Below the pieces are notes generated by a model that saw only the letters and a list, made by a program, of their open reading frames with translations, did not search any database and was not told the origin of the DNA. Below, one piece after another: positions 55,705 to 64,000 of a DNA stretch of 64,000 bases. Source of the stretch: Pseudomonas svalbardensis (GTDB lineage: Bacteria > Pseudomonadota > Gammaproteobacteria > Pseudomonadales > Pseudomonadaceae); NCBI RefSeq assembly GCF_030053115.1, contig NZ_CP125619.1, positions 4,165,501-4,229,500 of the forward strand, given 5' to 3'. Position 1 is the stretch's first letter, and every line of letters starts with the position of its first letter. The position numbers were made by a program, and so were the translations under genes.

Positions 55705-58101
55705 TTAATGCGTGCTAATTCTTTCCTTAGAGTCAGACTCGCGTTTTTCATCCTTTGCAACTATCTCTGGAGCTACATCTGGCAAGGGCTCCGGCGCGTA
55801 TTGCAGCGCAATTTGCAGGACCTCGTCAATCCATTTAACCGGTTTAATCTGAAGATCTTGCTTGATATTGTCAGGAATTTCCTTCAGATCGCGTACGTTC
55901 TCTTCAGGAATGATCACGGTCTTGATTCCGCCGCGGTGAGCAGCGAGCAGTTTTTCTTTCAAACCGCCAATCGCCAGCACCTGACCACGCAGCGTAATTT
56001 CGCCAGTCATCGCAACGTCCGCACGCACAGGGATCCCGGTCAATGCCGACACCAGAGCCGTGCACATGCCCACCCCGGCACTAGGGCCGTCCTTCGGGGT
56101 CGCCCCTTCCGGCATATGGATGTGCGTGTCGCGCTTCTCATGGAAGTCCAGGGGAATCCCCAGGCTCTTCGCGCGACTGCGAACAACGGTCAGGGCCGCA
56201 GTGATCGATTCGACCATGACGTCACCCAAAGAACCGGTTTTGATCAACTGGCCTTTACCCGGCACGACTGCGGCTTCGATAGTCAGCAATTCGCCACCCA
56301 CCTGAGTCCACGCCAGCCCGGTGACCTGACCGATCTGATCCTGCGATTCAGCCAGACCGTAACGGAATTTGCGCACGCCCAGGAAGTGTTCCAGCATCTC
56401 GGCAGTGACCTTCACCGAGAAGCGTTTTTCCATTGCATGCTCTTTGACCGCCTTGCGGCAAACCTTGGCAATCTGGCGCTCCAGCCCACGCACACCGGCT
56501 TCGCGAGTGTAGTAGCGGATGATGTCACGGATCGCTTCGGCGTCGAATTCCAGCTCGCCTTTTTTCAAACCGTTGGCAGTAATCTGCTTTGGTGAAAGGT
56601 ATTTGACGGCGATGTTGATCTTTTCGTCTTCGGTGTAACCCGGCAGACGAATCACTTCCATCCGGTCCAGCAGGGCTGGTGGAATGTTCATGGAGTTCGA
56701 GGTGCAAAGGAACATCACATCGGACAGGTCGTAGTCGACTTCCAGATAGTGATCGTTGAAGTTGTGGTTCTGCTCAGGGTCGAGCACTTCCAGCAACGCC
56801 GACGCCGGATCGCCACGCATGTCGCTGCCCATTTTGTCGATTTCATCGAGCAGGAACAGCGGGTTGCGGACACCCACTTTTGTCATCTTTTGAATCAATC
56901 TTCCCGGCATCGAACCGATATAAGTACGGCGATGACCACGAATTTCCGCTTCATCACGCACACCACCGAGGGCCATGCGCACGAATTTGCGGTTGGTGGC
57001 GTGAGCAATCGACTCCGCCAGAGAGGTTTTACCCACCCCAGGAGGACCGACCAGGCACAACACCGGACCACGAATTTTCTTCACGCGTTTTTGCACGGCG
57101 AGATATTCGAGGATCCGTTCTTTGACTTCTTCCAGACCATAGTGGTCTGCATCGAGAATGTCTTCAGCGCGCGCCAGATCCAGACGCACTTTGCTCTGCG
57201 CCTTCCACGGCACCTGAACCAGCCAGTCAATATACGAGCGCACCACGGTCGCTTCCGCAGACATTGGCGACATTTGTTTTAACTTGTTCAGTTCGCCCTG
57301 GGCTTTGGCCAAGGCGTCTTTCGGCAGACCGGCGGCATCGATGCGTTTTTTCAGCTCTTCGATTTCGTTATGGCCTTCGTCGCTGTCGCCGAGCTCTTTC
57401 TGAATGGCCTTCATCTGCTCATTCAGGTAGTACTCGCGCTGGCTGCGCTCCATTTGTTTTTTGACGCGACCGCGAATGCGTTTTTCGACTTGCAGCAGGT
57501 CGATCTCGGCATCCAGCAACGCCAGAACGTGCTCGACCCGGGCCGACAAATCAATGATTTCGAGGATTTCCTGCTTCTGCTCGATCTTCAGGGCCATGTG
57601 TGCGGCCATGGTGTCGACCAGGCGGCCTGGTTCGTCGATGCTGTTGAGCGACGACAGGACTTCAGCCGGGACTTTCTTGCCCAACTGCACATATTGTTCG
57701 AACTGAGCCAGCAGGCTGCGTACGAACACTTCCGACTCGCGCTCTGGCGCGTCGACTTCGTCGATCAATGAGACTTCGGCACGGCAGTGGCCGTCCACTT
57801 CGCTGAAACGCTCAACGGCGCCCCGCTGCTCACCTTCGACCAAAACCTTGACCGTACCGTCCGGCAGCTTGAGCAGCTGTAGAACGGTAGCAATGGTACC
57901 TACGCGATAAAGTGCATCTTCACCGGGATCGTCGTCAGCAGGGTTTCTCTGAGCCAGCAGAAGGATCTGCTTGTCGCCCGTCATCGCTGCCTCGAGGGCT
58001 TCGATGGATTTCTCGCGCCCCACGAACAGCGGGATAACCATGTGCGGATAAACCACAACATCACGCAATGGCAGGAGAGGCAATTCGATGGTTGTCTTCA
58101 T
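55705..58101 (-). CDS. lon: ATP-dependent endopeptidase Lon
   Basis: A protease of 798 residues from [17 protein letters not shown] at 58101; frames upstream are excluded by family length. It has the N-terminal substrate domain (to about 300), an AAA+ module with Walker [13 protein letters not shown] (about 355) and LLDEIDKMG, and a C-terminal Ser-Lys protease with catalytic Ser in [10 protein letters not shown] and a Lys about 43 residues later. It degrades damaged and regulatory proteins. It lies behind clpX with its own promoter. Confidence 0.97.
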   Translation of the reverse strand: MKTTIELPLLPLRDVVVYPHMVIPLFVGREKSIEALEAAMTGDKQILLLAQRNPADDDPGEDALYRVGTIATVLQLLKLPDGTVKVLVEGEQRGAVERFSEVDGHCRAEVSLIDEVDAPERESEVFVRSLLAQFEQYVQLGKKVPAEVLSSLNSIDEPGRLVDTMAAHMALKIEQKQEILEIIDLSARVEHVLALLDAEIDLLQVEKRIRGRVKKQMERSQREYYLNEQMKAIQKELGDSDEGHNEIEELKKRIDAAGLPKDALAKAQGELNKLKQMSPMSAEATVVRSYIDWLVQVPWKAQSKVRLDLARAEDILDADHYGLEEVKERILEYLAVQKRVKKIRGPVLCLVGPPGVGKTSLAESIAHATNRKFVRMALGGVRDEAEIRGHRRTYIGSMPGRLIQKMTKVGVRNPLFLLDEIDKMGSDMRGDPASALLEVLDPEQNHNFNDHYLEVDYDLSDVMFLCTSNSMNIPPALLDRMEVIRLPGYTEDEKINIAVKYLSPKQITANGLKKGELEFDAEAIRDIIRYYTREAGVRGLERQIAKVCRKAVKEHAMEKRFSVKVTAEMLEHFLGVRKFRYGLAESQDQIGQVTGLAWTQVGGELLTIEAAVVPGKGQLIKTGSLGDVMVESITAALTVVRSRAKSLGIPLDFHEKRDTHIHMPEGATPKDGPSAGVGMCTALVSALTGIPVRADVAMTGEITLRGQVLAIGGLKEKLLAAHRGGIKTVIIPEENVRDLKEIPDNIKQDLQIKPVKWIDEVLQIALQYAPEPLPDVAPEIVAKDEKRESDSKERISTH

Positions 58102-58159
58102 GATTTCGCCTCTACGGCGGCCATAAGGCCGTAAACAGATGGAAGTGAGCTTGAAACCA

Positions 58160-58188
58160 AGATGGGGGCTACCTTCAAAAAAAACAAG
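58160..58188 (-). promoter_or_regulatory. probable sigma32 heat-shock promoter of lon
   Basis: On the minus strand cttgttt (58188-58182) and ccccatct (58167-58160) are 15 bases apart and match the RpoH -35 CTTGAAA and -10 CCCCATNT elements. The start of lon lies about 60 bases downstream. Confidence 0.75.
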
Positions 58189-58222
58189 CTTAAAGAAGGT
58201 GTTAAAACGCGCAAAAAGCAAA

Positions 58223-58238
58223 GGGGCCCGAAGGCCCC
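58223..58238 (-). terminator. terminator between clpX and lon
   Basis: ggggcc-cgaa-ggcccc has a tetraloop and, on the minus strand, a T-rich tail ctttgctttttg. It follows the clpX stop by 24 bases, so lon is largely independent of clpX. Confidence 0.85.
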
Positions 58239-58262
58239 TTCTTTATTCCAGCAGCGTGACGC

Positions 58263-59546
58263 TTAGGCGTCTGGCGCTGCCTTGGCAGCCGGCTCACTGT
58301 TTTCGTAGATATACAGTGGCTTGGACTTGCCTTCTATAACGCTTTCGTCGATCACCACTTTACTCACCTCGGACTGCGAGGGGATTTCATACATAGTGTC
58401 GAGCAATACACCTTCGAGAATCGAACGCAGTCCACGGGCACCGGTTTTGCGTTCCAGGGCACGTTTGGCGACCGATTTCAGAGCGTCGGCCCGGAATTCC
58501 AGGTCCACACCTTCCATCTCGAACAGCTTGGCATACTGTTTGGTCAGCGCATTTTTCGGCTCGGTGAGAATCTGCATCAGCGCAGCCTCATCAAGCTCGT
58601 CCAGCGTGGCAAGTACCGGCAGACGACCGACGAATTCCGGGATCAGACCGAACTTGACCAGATCGTCAGGCTCGACTTCACGCAGGGACTCACCGACTTT
58701 CTTGCCTTCTTCCTTGCTGCGCACTTCCGCGTTGAAACCGATGCCGCCCTTGGTGGAACGGTTTTGAATAACCTTTTCCAGACCGGAAAACGCACCACCG
58801 CAGATGAACAGGATGTTACGGGTGTCGACCTGAAGGAATTCCTGCTGCGGATGCTTGCGACCACCTTGAGGTGGAACGGAAGCGACCGTGCCTTCGATCA
58901 ACTTGAGCAGGGCCTGCTGCACGCCTTCACCGGAAACGTCCCGGGTGATCGACGGGTTGTCAGATTTGCGCGAGATCTTGTCGATCTCATCGATGTAGAC
59001 AATGCCCATTTGAGCCTTTTCTACATCGTAATCGCACTTCTGCAGCAGCTTCTGAATGATGTTTTCGACATCTTCACCCACGTAACCTGCCTCGGTGAGG
59101 GTGGTTGCGTCGGCGATGGTGAACGGAACGTTCAGCAAGCGGGCCAGTGTTTCGGCAAGCAGGGTTTTACCCGAGCCTGTCGGGCCGATCAGCAAGATGT
59201 TGCTCTTGCCGAGTTCGACATCGTCATTCTTTTTGTCACGCTGGTTCAGGCGCTTGTAGTGGTTGTACACCGCTACGGCCAGAACCTTTTTCGCACGCTC
59301 CTGACCAATCACGTACTGATCAAGGATGCCGCTGATTTCTTTAGGCGAAGGCAATTTATGCGCGCTGCTTTCGGCCTGGGCTTCCTGCACCTCCTCACGG
59401 ATGATGTCATTGCACAGGTCGACGCACTCGTCGCAGATAAAGACCGAGGGGCCGGCAATCAATTTGCGCACTTCATGCTGGCTTTTGCCACAGAAGGAGC
59501 AATAGAGCAGCTTGCCGTTGTCCTCGCCGTTGCGGGTGTCAGTCAT
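58263..59546 (-). CDS. clpX: ATP-dependent Clp protease ATP-binding subunit ClpX
   Basis: An unfoldase of 427 residues from [14 protein letters not shown] at 59546. The zinc-binding domain has Cys residues in CSFCGKSQ and ICDECVDLC (about 15-45), the Walker A is [12 protein letters not shown] (about 120), Walker [10 protein letters not shown], and the pore loop and sensor regions are present ([26 protein letters not shown]). It feeds proteins to ClpP. It follows clpP in the same direction with 112 bases between. Confidence 0.97.
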   Translation of the reverse strand: MTDTRNGEDNGKLLYCSFCGKSQHEVRKLIAGPSVFICDECVDLCNDIIREEVQEAQAESSAHKLPSPKEISGILDQYVIGQERAKKVLAVAVYNHYKRLNQRDKKNDDVELGKSNILLIGPTGSGKTLLAETLARLLNVPFTIADATTLTEAGYVGEDVENIIQKLLQKCDYDVEKAQMGIVYIDEIDKISRKSDNPSITRDVSGEGVQQALLKLIEGTVASVPPQGGRKHPQQEFLQVDTRNILFICGGAFSGLEKVIQNRSTKGGIGFNAEVRSKEEGKKVGESLREVEPDDLVKFGLIPEFVGRLPVLATLDELDEAALMQILTEPKNALTKQYAKLFEMEGVDLEFRADALKSVAKRALERKTGARGLRSILEGVLLDTMYEIPSQSEVSKVVIDESVIEGKSKPLYIYENSEPAAKAAPDA

Positions 59547-59658
59547 TCGTTCGATCCAAATCCGATAGGCTTGCAACACAAGATGAAGGCTATTGCGGGC
59601 TTTTTCAAGCCCGCTAGTGATCGGACGCGCCGACCAACCCTATTTTGAGCTGCTTATT

Positions 59659-60294
59659 TTAAGCGGGGCGCTGGCTGATCACTTCATCGATCAACCCGTA
59701 TTCACGCGCTGCTTCTGCACTCATGAAATTATCGCGGTTGGTATCGCGCTCGATTTCTTCAAGAGTGTGCCCGCTATGCTTGGCCATCAGCGTGTTGAGA
59801 CGCTCACGAATGAAGAGGATTTCCTTGGCATGGATTTCGATATCCGAAGCCTGGCCCTGGAAACCGCCCAGAGGCTGGTGAATCATCACACGCGAGTTCG
59901 GCAGGCAGTAACGCTTGCCAGGGGCACCGGCCGTCAATAGAAACGCACCCATGCTGCACGCTTGACCGATACAGGTGGTCGACACGTTTGGCTTGATGAA
60001 CTGCATGGTGTCATAGATCGACATGCCCGCCGTCACCGAACCGCCCGGGGAGTTGATATAGAGATGGATGTCCTTGTCCGGGTTTTCCGCTTCAAGGAAC
60101 AGCAGTTGCGCACAGATCAGGTTGGCCATGTAGTCCTCTACCGGACCAACCAGAAAGATCACTCGCTCCTTGAGAAGGCGCGAGTAGATGTCATAGGCGC
60201 GCTCGCCACGAGCAGACTGCTCGACAACCATCGGGACCAGGCCGCCTGCGGCCTGGATATCAGAGTTCTGCTGAATATACGAATTACGGAACAT
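59659..60294 (-). CDS. clpP: ATP-dependent Clp protease proteolytic subunit ClpP
   Basis: A Ser protease of 211 residues with the catalytic Ser in [11 protein letters not shown], His in [10 protein letters not shown] and Asp in [10 protein letters not shown]. It forms the tetradecamer barrel capped by ClpX. It lies between tig and clpX in the standard order. Confidence 0.97.
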   Translation of the reverse strand: MFRNSYIQQNSDIQAAGGLVPMVVEQSARGERAYDIYSRLLKERVIFLVGPVEDYMANLICAQLLFLEAENPDKDIHLYINSPGGSVTAGMSIYDTMQFIKPNVSTTCIGQACSMGAFLLTAGAPGKRYCLPNSRVMIHQPLGGFQGQASDIEIHAKEILFIRERLNTLMAKHSGHTLEEIERDTNRDNFMSAEAAREYGLIDEVISQRPA

Positions 60295-60334
60295 GCTCTG
60301 CAGTCACTCCCAAATAGTTATGTCTTGAATACGC

Positions 60335-60360
60335 ATAAGCCAGCACGAAGGCTGGCTTAT
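60335..60360 (-). terminator. stem between tig and clpP
   Basis: ataagccagc and gctggcttat pair over 10 bp with a six-base loop, in the tig-clpP gap. There is no T-run, so it may be an attenuator or RNA-stability stem. Confidence 0.55.
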
Positions 60361-60387
60361 GGTGTGTACTTCTTACCGCAAAAACGA

Positions 60388-61698
60388 TCAGTCGGCTTGT
60401 GGAGCTTCTACCGGCTTGACTGCTTCTTCGTAAGAGACCGATTTGTCGGTCACGCTAGCTTTCTGCAGAACAGTATCCACAACTTGTTCTTCCAGCACAA
60501 CCGAACGGACTTCGTTCAGTTGCTGGTCGTTCTTGTAGTACCAAGACACAACCTGCTCAGGCTCCTGGTAAGCCGAAGCCATTTCCTGAATCATTTCACG
60601 AACGCGGGCTTCGTCAGGCTTGAGGTCGAATTGCTTGACCACTTCAGCCACGATCAGACCCAGCACAACGCGGCGCTTGGCTTGCTCTTCGAACAGCTCG
60701 GCCGGCAGTTGCTCAGGCTTGATGTTGCCACCGAACTGCTGAACAGCCTGCACGCGCAGACGGTCAACTTCGTTGGACAGCAGAGCCTTAGGCACTTCGA
60801 TCGGGTTGGTGGCCAGCAGACCGTCCATTACCTGATTCTTGACCTTGGATTTGATCGCCTGACGCAGTTCACGCTCCATGTTCTTGCGAACTTCGGTGCG
60901 GAAGCCTTCCAGACCCGTTTCCTTGATGCCGAATTGAGCGAAGAATTCTTCGGTCAGTTCTGGCAGTTTTGGCTCGGAAACAGTGTTCACGGTCACGGTG
61001 AACTCAGCGGTTTTGCCTGCCAGGTCGAGGTTCTGATAGTCCTCTGGGAAGGTCAGGTTCAGAACGCGCTCTTCGCCGGCTTTAGCGCCAACCAGACCAT
61101 CTTCAAAACCAGGAATCATGCGGCCGGAACCCAGAACCAGCTGAGTACCTTTGGCGGAACCGCCAGCGAACACTTCACCGTCGACCTTGCCAACGAAATC
61201 GATGTTCAGTTGGTCTTCGTTTTGAGCAGCGCGATCGGCCACTTCGAAACGGGTGTTCTGCTTGCGCAGCACTTCCAGCATTTTGTCCAGATCGGCATCA
61301 GCCACGTCAGCGCTCAGGCGCTCAACCGCGATACCTTCGAAACCGGCAACGGTGAACTCAGGGAACACTTCGAAAATCGCGACGTATTCCAGGTCTTTGC
61401 CGGCTTCCAGCGATTTCGGCTCGATCGAAGGAGCGCCAGCCGGGTTCAGCTTTTGCTCAACAACAGCTTCGTAGAAAGAAGACTGGATCACGTCGCCAAC
61501 CGCTTCCTGACGTGCATCAGCACCAAAACGGCGCTTGATTTCACTCATTGGCACTTTGCCTGGACGGAAGCCAGCAATCTTGGCCTTTTGGGCAGTCTGC
61601 TGCAGACGCTTGTTGACCTGGCTCTCAATACGCTCAGCCGGCACGGTGATGCTCATGCGGCGCTCAAGAGCAGAAGTATTTTCAACAGAAACTTGCAT
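60388..61698 (-). CDS. tig: trigger factor
   Basis: A ribosome-bound chaperone of 436 residues from [20 protein letters not shown] at 61698. It has the ribosome-binding loop GFRPGKVPM (about 42-50), an FKBP-type PPIase domain (about 160-245, [33 protein letters not shown]) and a C-terminal helical chaperone domain. It is upstream of clpP and clpX as in E. coli. Confidence 0.97.
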   Translation of the reverse strand: MQVSVENTSALERRMSITVPAERIESQVNKRLQQTAQKAKIAGFRPGKVPMSEIKRRFGADARQEAVGDVIQSSFYEAVVEQKLNPAGAPSIEPKSLEAGKDLEYVAIFEVFPEFTVAGFEGIAVERLSADVADADLDKMLEVLRKQNTRFEVADRAAQNEDQLNIDFVGKVDGEVFAGGSAKGTQLVLGSGRMIPGFEDGLVGAKAGEERVLNLTFPEDYQNLDLAGKTAEFTVTVNTVSEPKLPELTEEFFAQFGIKETGLEGFRTEVRKNMERELRQAIKSKVKNQVMDGLLATNPIEVPKALLSNEVDRLRVQAVQQFGGNIKPEQLPAELFEEQAKRRVVLGLIVAEVVKQFDLKPDEARVREMIQEMASAYQEPEQVVSWYYKNDQQLNEVRSVVLEEQVVDTVLQKASVTDKSVSYEEAVKPVEAPQAD

Positions 61699-62059
61699 GG
61701 ATATTCCTCGTTGCACAGACGTTAGCCGGCCGTTTCCGACCCCAGAATCAAGGGCATGCATTCTAGTGGGTCAAACTCAAGAAGTCACCCTACTGAAAAC
61801 GGGTAAAAAAGCAGCAGGCAATTTATAGGCGGGGACAAACGGTTGTGCCTCGCCCTGTTAGCAAATACAGCCAATCATGCCAGGGCTCTGCACCAATCCT
61901 TCTATATATATAAGTCATCGGCAATCCATCCCTGACCGTCGACCCCACGAGGGGACCAACGGGCGAGCCAGCATCATCGAGAAACATAAATCCGACGATC
62001 CGAGCCACCCTCTCGACCCAGAACCTGCGGCCGCTTTGAAAATTCAGACTTCTAAAACA

Positions 62060-62096
62060 AAAACGGCGCAGCCCTTTTCAGGTGCTGCGCCGTTTT
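62060..62096 (-). terminator. terminator of the tRNA operon
   Basis: aaaacggcgcagc and gctgcgccgtttt form a 13-bp stem with an eleven-base loop, 25 bases past the tRNA-Leu 3' end. It can act in both directions. The rest of 61699-62059 shows no feature I can support. Confidence 0.85.
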
Positions 62097-62120
62097 CTGC
62101 TATTAAATAGCTACTTGTAA

Positions 62121-62205
62121 TGGTGCGGACGGAGAGACTCGAACTCTCACACCTTGCGGCGCTGGAACCTAAATCCAGTGTGTCTACCAATTCCACCACA
62201 TCCGC
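62121..62205 (-). tRNA. tRNA-Leu (UAG)
   Basis: 85 nt with encoded CCA, acceptor GCGGATG/CGTCCGC and the long variable arm expected of Leu. The anticodon stem GGA-TTTAGGT-TCC shows the loop with TAG in the middle, reading CUA codons. Confidence 0.93.
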
Positions 62206-62259
62206 ATCAAGCTTTTAAAGCAAAGGCGCCAGACTGTTAATCTGGCGCCTTTCTAAATA

Positions 62260-62336
62260 TGGGGTGGACGAAGGGGATCGAACCCTCGACAACGGGAGTC
62301 ACAATCCCGTGCTCTACCAACTGAGCTACGCCCACC
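62260..62336 (-). tRNA. tRNA-His (GUG)
   Basis: 77 nt with encoded CCA and an extra G at the 5' end, as in all tRNA-His. The anticodon loop TTGTGAC gives GTG. It is 54 bases upstream of tRNA-Leu. Confidence 0.93.
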
Positions 62337-62375
62337 ATATTGCCATGTTGCGTTACTTGTGCCAAAGCTGCCTAA

Positions 62376-62452
62376 TGGCGCACCCGGCAGGACTCGAACC
62401 TGCGACCATCCGCTTAGAAGGCGGATGCTCTATCCAGCTGAGCTACGGGCGC
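62376..62452 (-). tRNA. tRNA-Arg (UCU)
   Basis: 77 nt with encoded CCA; acceptor GCGCCCG pairs CGGGTGC. The anticodon loop CTTCTAA gives TCT, reading AGA/AGG. It is the first gene of the tRNA operon, 39 bases before tRNA-His. Confidence 0.93.
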
Positions 62453-62573
62453 CTTGTTAATCTGTATTCTTGGACGATTACAAACTAAGTGCTTTCAGTC
62501 TCGCCGAATTAAACATCAACTCTGCTCGACCTTCTTAACCAGTGCTAGGCTGTGCCCGACAAGTGCGACGAAT

Positions 62574-62600
62574 GTTATAGGTGACCCTGAAGGTCGTCAA
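62574..62600 (-). promoter_or_regulatory. promoter of the tRNA operon
   Basis: On the minus strand ttgacg (62600-62595) and tataac (62579-62574) are 15 bases apart, with an A/T-rich stretch just upstream (62601-62640) like an UP element. It drives tRNA-Arg, tRNA-His and tRNA-Leu. Confidence 0.7.
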
Positions 62601-62731
62601 CTCTTTTTTAAAAAAAATTCATTTAATTAAAGGGGTTAGGGGAATTTGCAGACCAAGCGCCTTTGCCCTCACCTCATGACATGCGAGAATGCGTTCTCTT
62701 TTTTTCCCCTCTCGATGGTTAATCACGCGCA

Positions 62732-63586
62732 ATGACTGCACAACTAATCGACGGCAAATCGATCGCCGCCAGCCTGCGCCAGCAGATCGCCAAACGCGTC
62801 AACGAGCGTCGCCAGCAAGGTCTGCGCACGCCCGGTCTCGCGGTGATCCTGGTCGGCAGCGATCCCGCCTCTCAGGTTTATGTCTCGCACAAGCGTAAAG
62901 ACTGTGAAGAGGTCGGCTTCATTTCCCAAGCCTACGACCTGCCTTCCGAAACCACTCAAGAAGCGCTGACCGATCTGATCGATCGCCTGAACGACGACCC
63001 GGCGATTGATGGCGTTCTGCTTCAGCTTCCTTTACCTGAACACCTGGACGCCTCCAAATTGCTGGAACGCATTCGTCCAGACAAGGATGTCGACGGTTTC
63101 CACCCTTATAACGTCGGCCGCCTCGCCCAGCGTATTCCGCTGCTGCGTCCGTGCACCCCTAAAGGCATCATGACGTTGCTGGAAAGCACCGGTGTCGATC
63201 TCTACGGGATGGACGCAGTGGTTGTCGGGGCCTCCAACATTGTTGGCCGCCCGATGGCGATGGAATTACTGCTGGCCGGCTGCACCGTGACCGTCACCCA
63301 CCGCTTCACCAAGGATCTGGCAGGCCACGTCGGTCGCGCCGATCTGGTGGTGGTCGCCGCCGGCAAGCCGGGGCTGGTAAAGGGTGAGTGGATCAAGGAA
63401 GGCGCGATCGTGATCGACGTCGGCATCAACCGCCAGGAAGACGGCAAACTGGTCGGTGACGTGATCTACGACACCGCCCTGCCCCGCGCCGGCTGGATCA
63501 CTCCAGTGCCGGGTGGTGTTGGCCCGATGACCCGTGCTTGCCTGCTGGAAAACACGCTGTACGCAGCCGAAACACTGCACAGCTGA
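62732..63586 (+). CDS. folD: methylenetetrahydrofolate dehydrogenase / methenyltetrahydrofolate cyclohydrolase
   Basis: A bifunctional enzyme of 284 residues interconverting methylene-, methenyl- and formyl-tetrahydrofolate with NADP. It has the substrate Tyr and Lys in [27 protein letters not shown], the NADP-binding [14 protein letters not shown] and the C-terminal [10 protein letters not shown]. In P. aeruginosa folD also lies beside a tRNA cluster next to tig. The start ATG at 62732 fits family length. Confidence 0.97.
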   Translation: MTAQLIDGKSIAASLRQQIAKRVNERRQQGLRTPGLAVILVGSDPASQVYVSHKRKDCEEVGFISQAYDLPSETTQEALTDLIDRLNDDPAIDGVLLQLPLPEHLDASKLLERIRPDKDVDGFHPYNVGRLAQRIPLLRPCTPKGIMTLLESTGVDLYGMDAVVVGASNIVGRPMAMELLLAGCTVTVTHRFTKDLAGHVGRADLVVVAAGKPGLVKGEWIKEGAIVIDVGINRQEDGKLVGDVIYDTALPRAGWITPVPGGVGPMTRACLLENTLYAAETLHS

Positions 63587-63613
63587 TTCCACCGGTTACG
63601 CCAAACACACAAA

Positions 63614-63633
63614 TAACCCCGCCGCTGGTGGGG
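63614..63633 (+). terminator. terminator of folD
   Basis: aaccccgcc and ggtggggtt form a stem around 63614-63633, followed by tcttgtttt. It is 28 bases past the folD stop. Confidence 0.8.
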
Positions 63634-63790
63634 TTTCTTGTTTTCAGCCATGGAACAAGTAATACCCCTGGAGGACTGCCAGACAGGGCAACGGCGAAAA
63701 CCTTAAGTCGTCCTAGACTGATTATCGAAACACCCCATAAACCGTAGACGCGAATCGGGAAGTACGCGCGACGCTGAAAAGGCATCATTT

Positions 63791-64000
63791 ATGAACCCCC
63801 CCGGCCTGACTCAACATCGCTTTTTCGTTTTCACTGGAAAACTCGCTGGTCTGATTTACAGCCTCTTCTGTTACCTGTGTTTTCTGCTCACCGCGCTTTA
63901 CCTGACGGGTTTTCTCTCAGGCATCGGAGTGCCCAAAGACATTAACTCCGGCTCCAGCCTCGACTGGCCCGTGGCTGCCCTCGTCGACACCCTGCTGATT
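63791..64000 (+). CDS. MddA/NnrU-like membrane protein (3' end outside window)
   Basis: The first 70 residues only. It starts MNPPGLTQHRFFVFTGKLAG and has one long hydrophobic helix (about 19-45, LIYSLFCYLCFLLTALYL), then GIGVPKDINSGSSL and the start of a second helix. The pattern fits methanethiol S-methyltransferase (MddA) and the related NnrU/isoprenylcysteine methyltransferase family, in which MddA makes dimethyl sulfide. The catalytic part is beyond the edge, so the call rests on the N-terminal part alone. Confidence 0.6.
   Translation, partial: MNPPGLTQHRFFVFTGKLAGLIYSLFCYLCFLLTALYLTGFLSGIGVPKDINSGSSLDWPVAALVDTLLI

Noticed and set aside
59962..61725. Open frame of about 587 codons antisense to clpP and tig
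   Set aside because: It runs across two essential genes and their spacer and shows no domain.

Overview
The window looks like chromosome of a fluorescent Pseudomonas, most likely the P. fluorescens/P. koreensis side of the genus. Evidence: high GC coding sequence with long antisense open frames; a liuR-liuE / liuABCD leucine pathway with a Crc-family decoy RNA next to the HMG-CoA lyase gene; a PrrF-type iron sRNA; the order folD, tRNAs, tig, clpP, clpX, lon, hupB, ppiD; and several REPIN-type inverted repeats of the Pseudomonas kind. No CRISPR array, rRNA operon or prophage is visible.

Layout. 1-8.3 kb: end of a YbbA-like ABC ATPase, its FtsX-type partner, greB, a small unknown, a DoxX protein, an MltF-like lytic transglycosylase, tatD and an acyl-CoA dehydrogenase. 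8.4-18.9 kb: leucine/isovalerate degradation. LiuR and LiuE face right, then a sigma54-type promoter drives a probable CrcY RNA, then an acyl-CoA synthetase faces left, divergent from liuABCD. Three near-identical palindromes in front of liuR and between the synthetase and liuA are probable LiuR operators, so the block looks like one regulon. 19-23.3 kb: an S24-type repressor whose catalytic Ser has become Ala, a DUF6124-like protein, a Fur-controlled PrrF RNA, an M14 carboxypeptidase, and an IS110/IS1111-group insertion sequence lying against a REPIN. 23.3-26.5 kb: a catalase-like haem protein with cytochrome b561, divergent from an ECF sigma/anti-sigma pair, with a 158-bp inverted-repeat element between them.

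26.6-34.2 kb: an IclR regulator facing a seven-gene transport and oxidation operon: ABC ATPase, two permeases, a three-part HcnABC/opine-oxidase-like flavoenzyme and a periplasmic binding protein. Its substrate is unknown. 34.7-38.4 kb: a leucine-rich-repeat protein kinase, a YeeN/YebC protein and a lone short VgrG. 38.4-45.6 kb: 2-aminoethylphosphonate use (phnW, phnX, an MFS carrier, a flavin oxidoreductase and two LysR regulators), with a REPIN between phnW and phnX.

45.7-52.9 kb: cytochrome b561, a D-cysteine desulfhydrase/ACC-deaminase-like enzyme, FadH, a nitrilase-fold protein without its catalytic Cys, an AraC regulator, a possible 28-residue acidic protein and a DUF2242 lipoprotein. 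53.2-64 kb: the protein quality-control block ppiD, hupB, lon, clpX, clpP and tig, with a decayed tRNA-Asp copy between ppiD and hupB, then tRNA-Leu, tRNA-His, tRNA-Arg, folD and the start of an MddA-like membrane protein cut by the window edge.

Most of the window is ordinary core or accessory metabolism. The less ordinary items are the two regulatory RNAs, the repressor that has lost its self-cleavage residues, the IS110-type element with its probable guide-RNA region, the LRR-kinase, the pseudo-nitrilase, the tRNA relic and the orphan three-part oxidoreductase/ABC operon.
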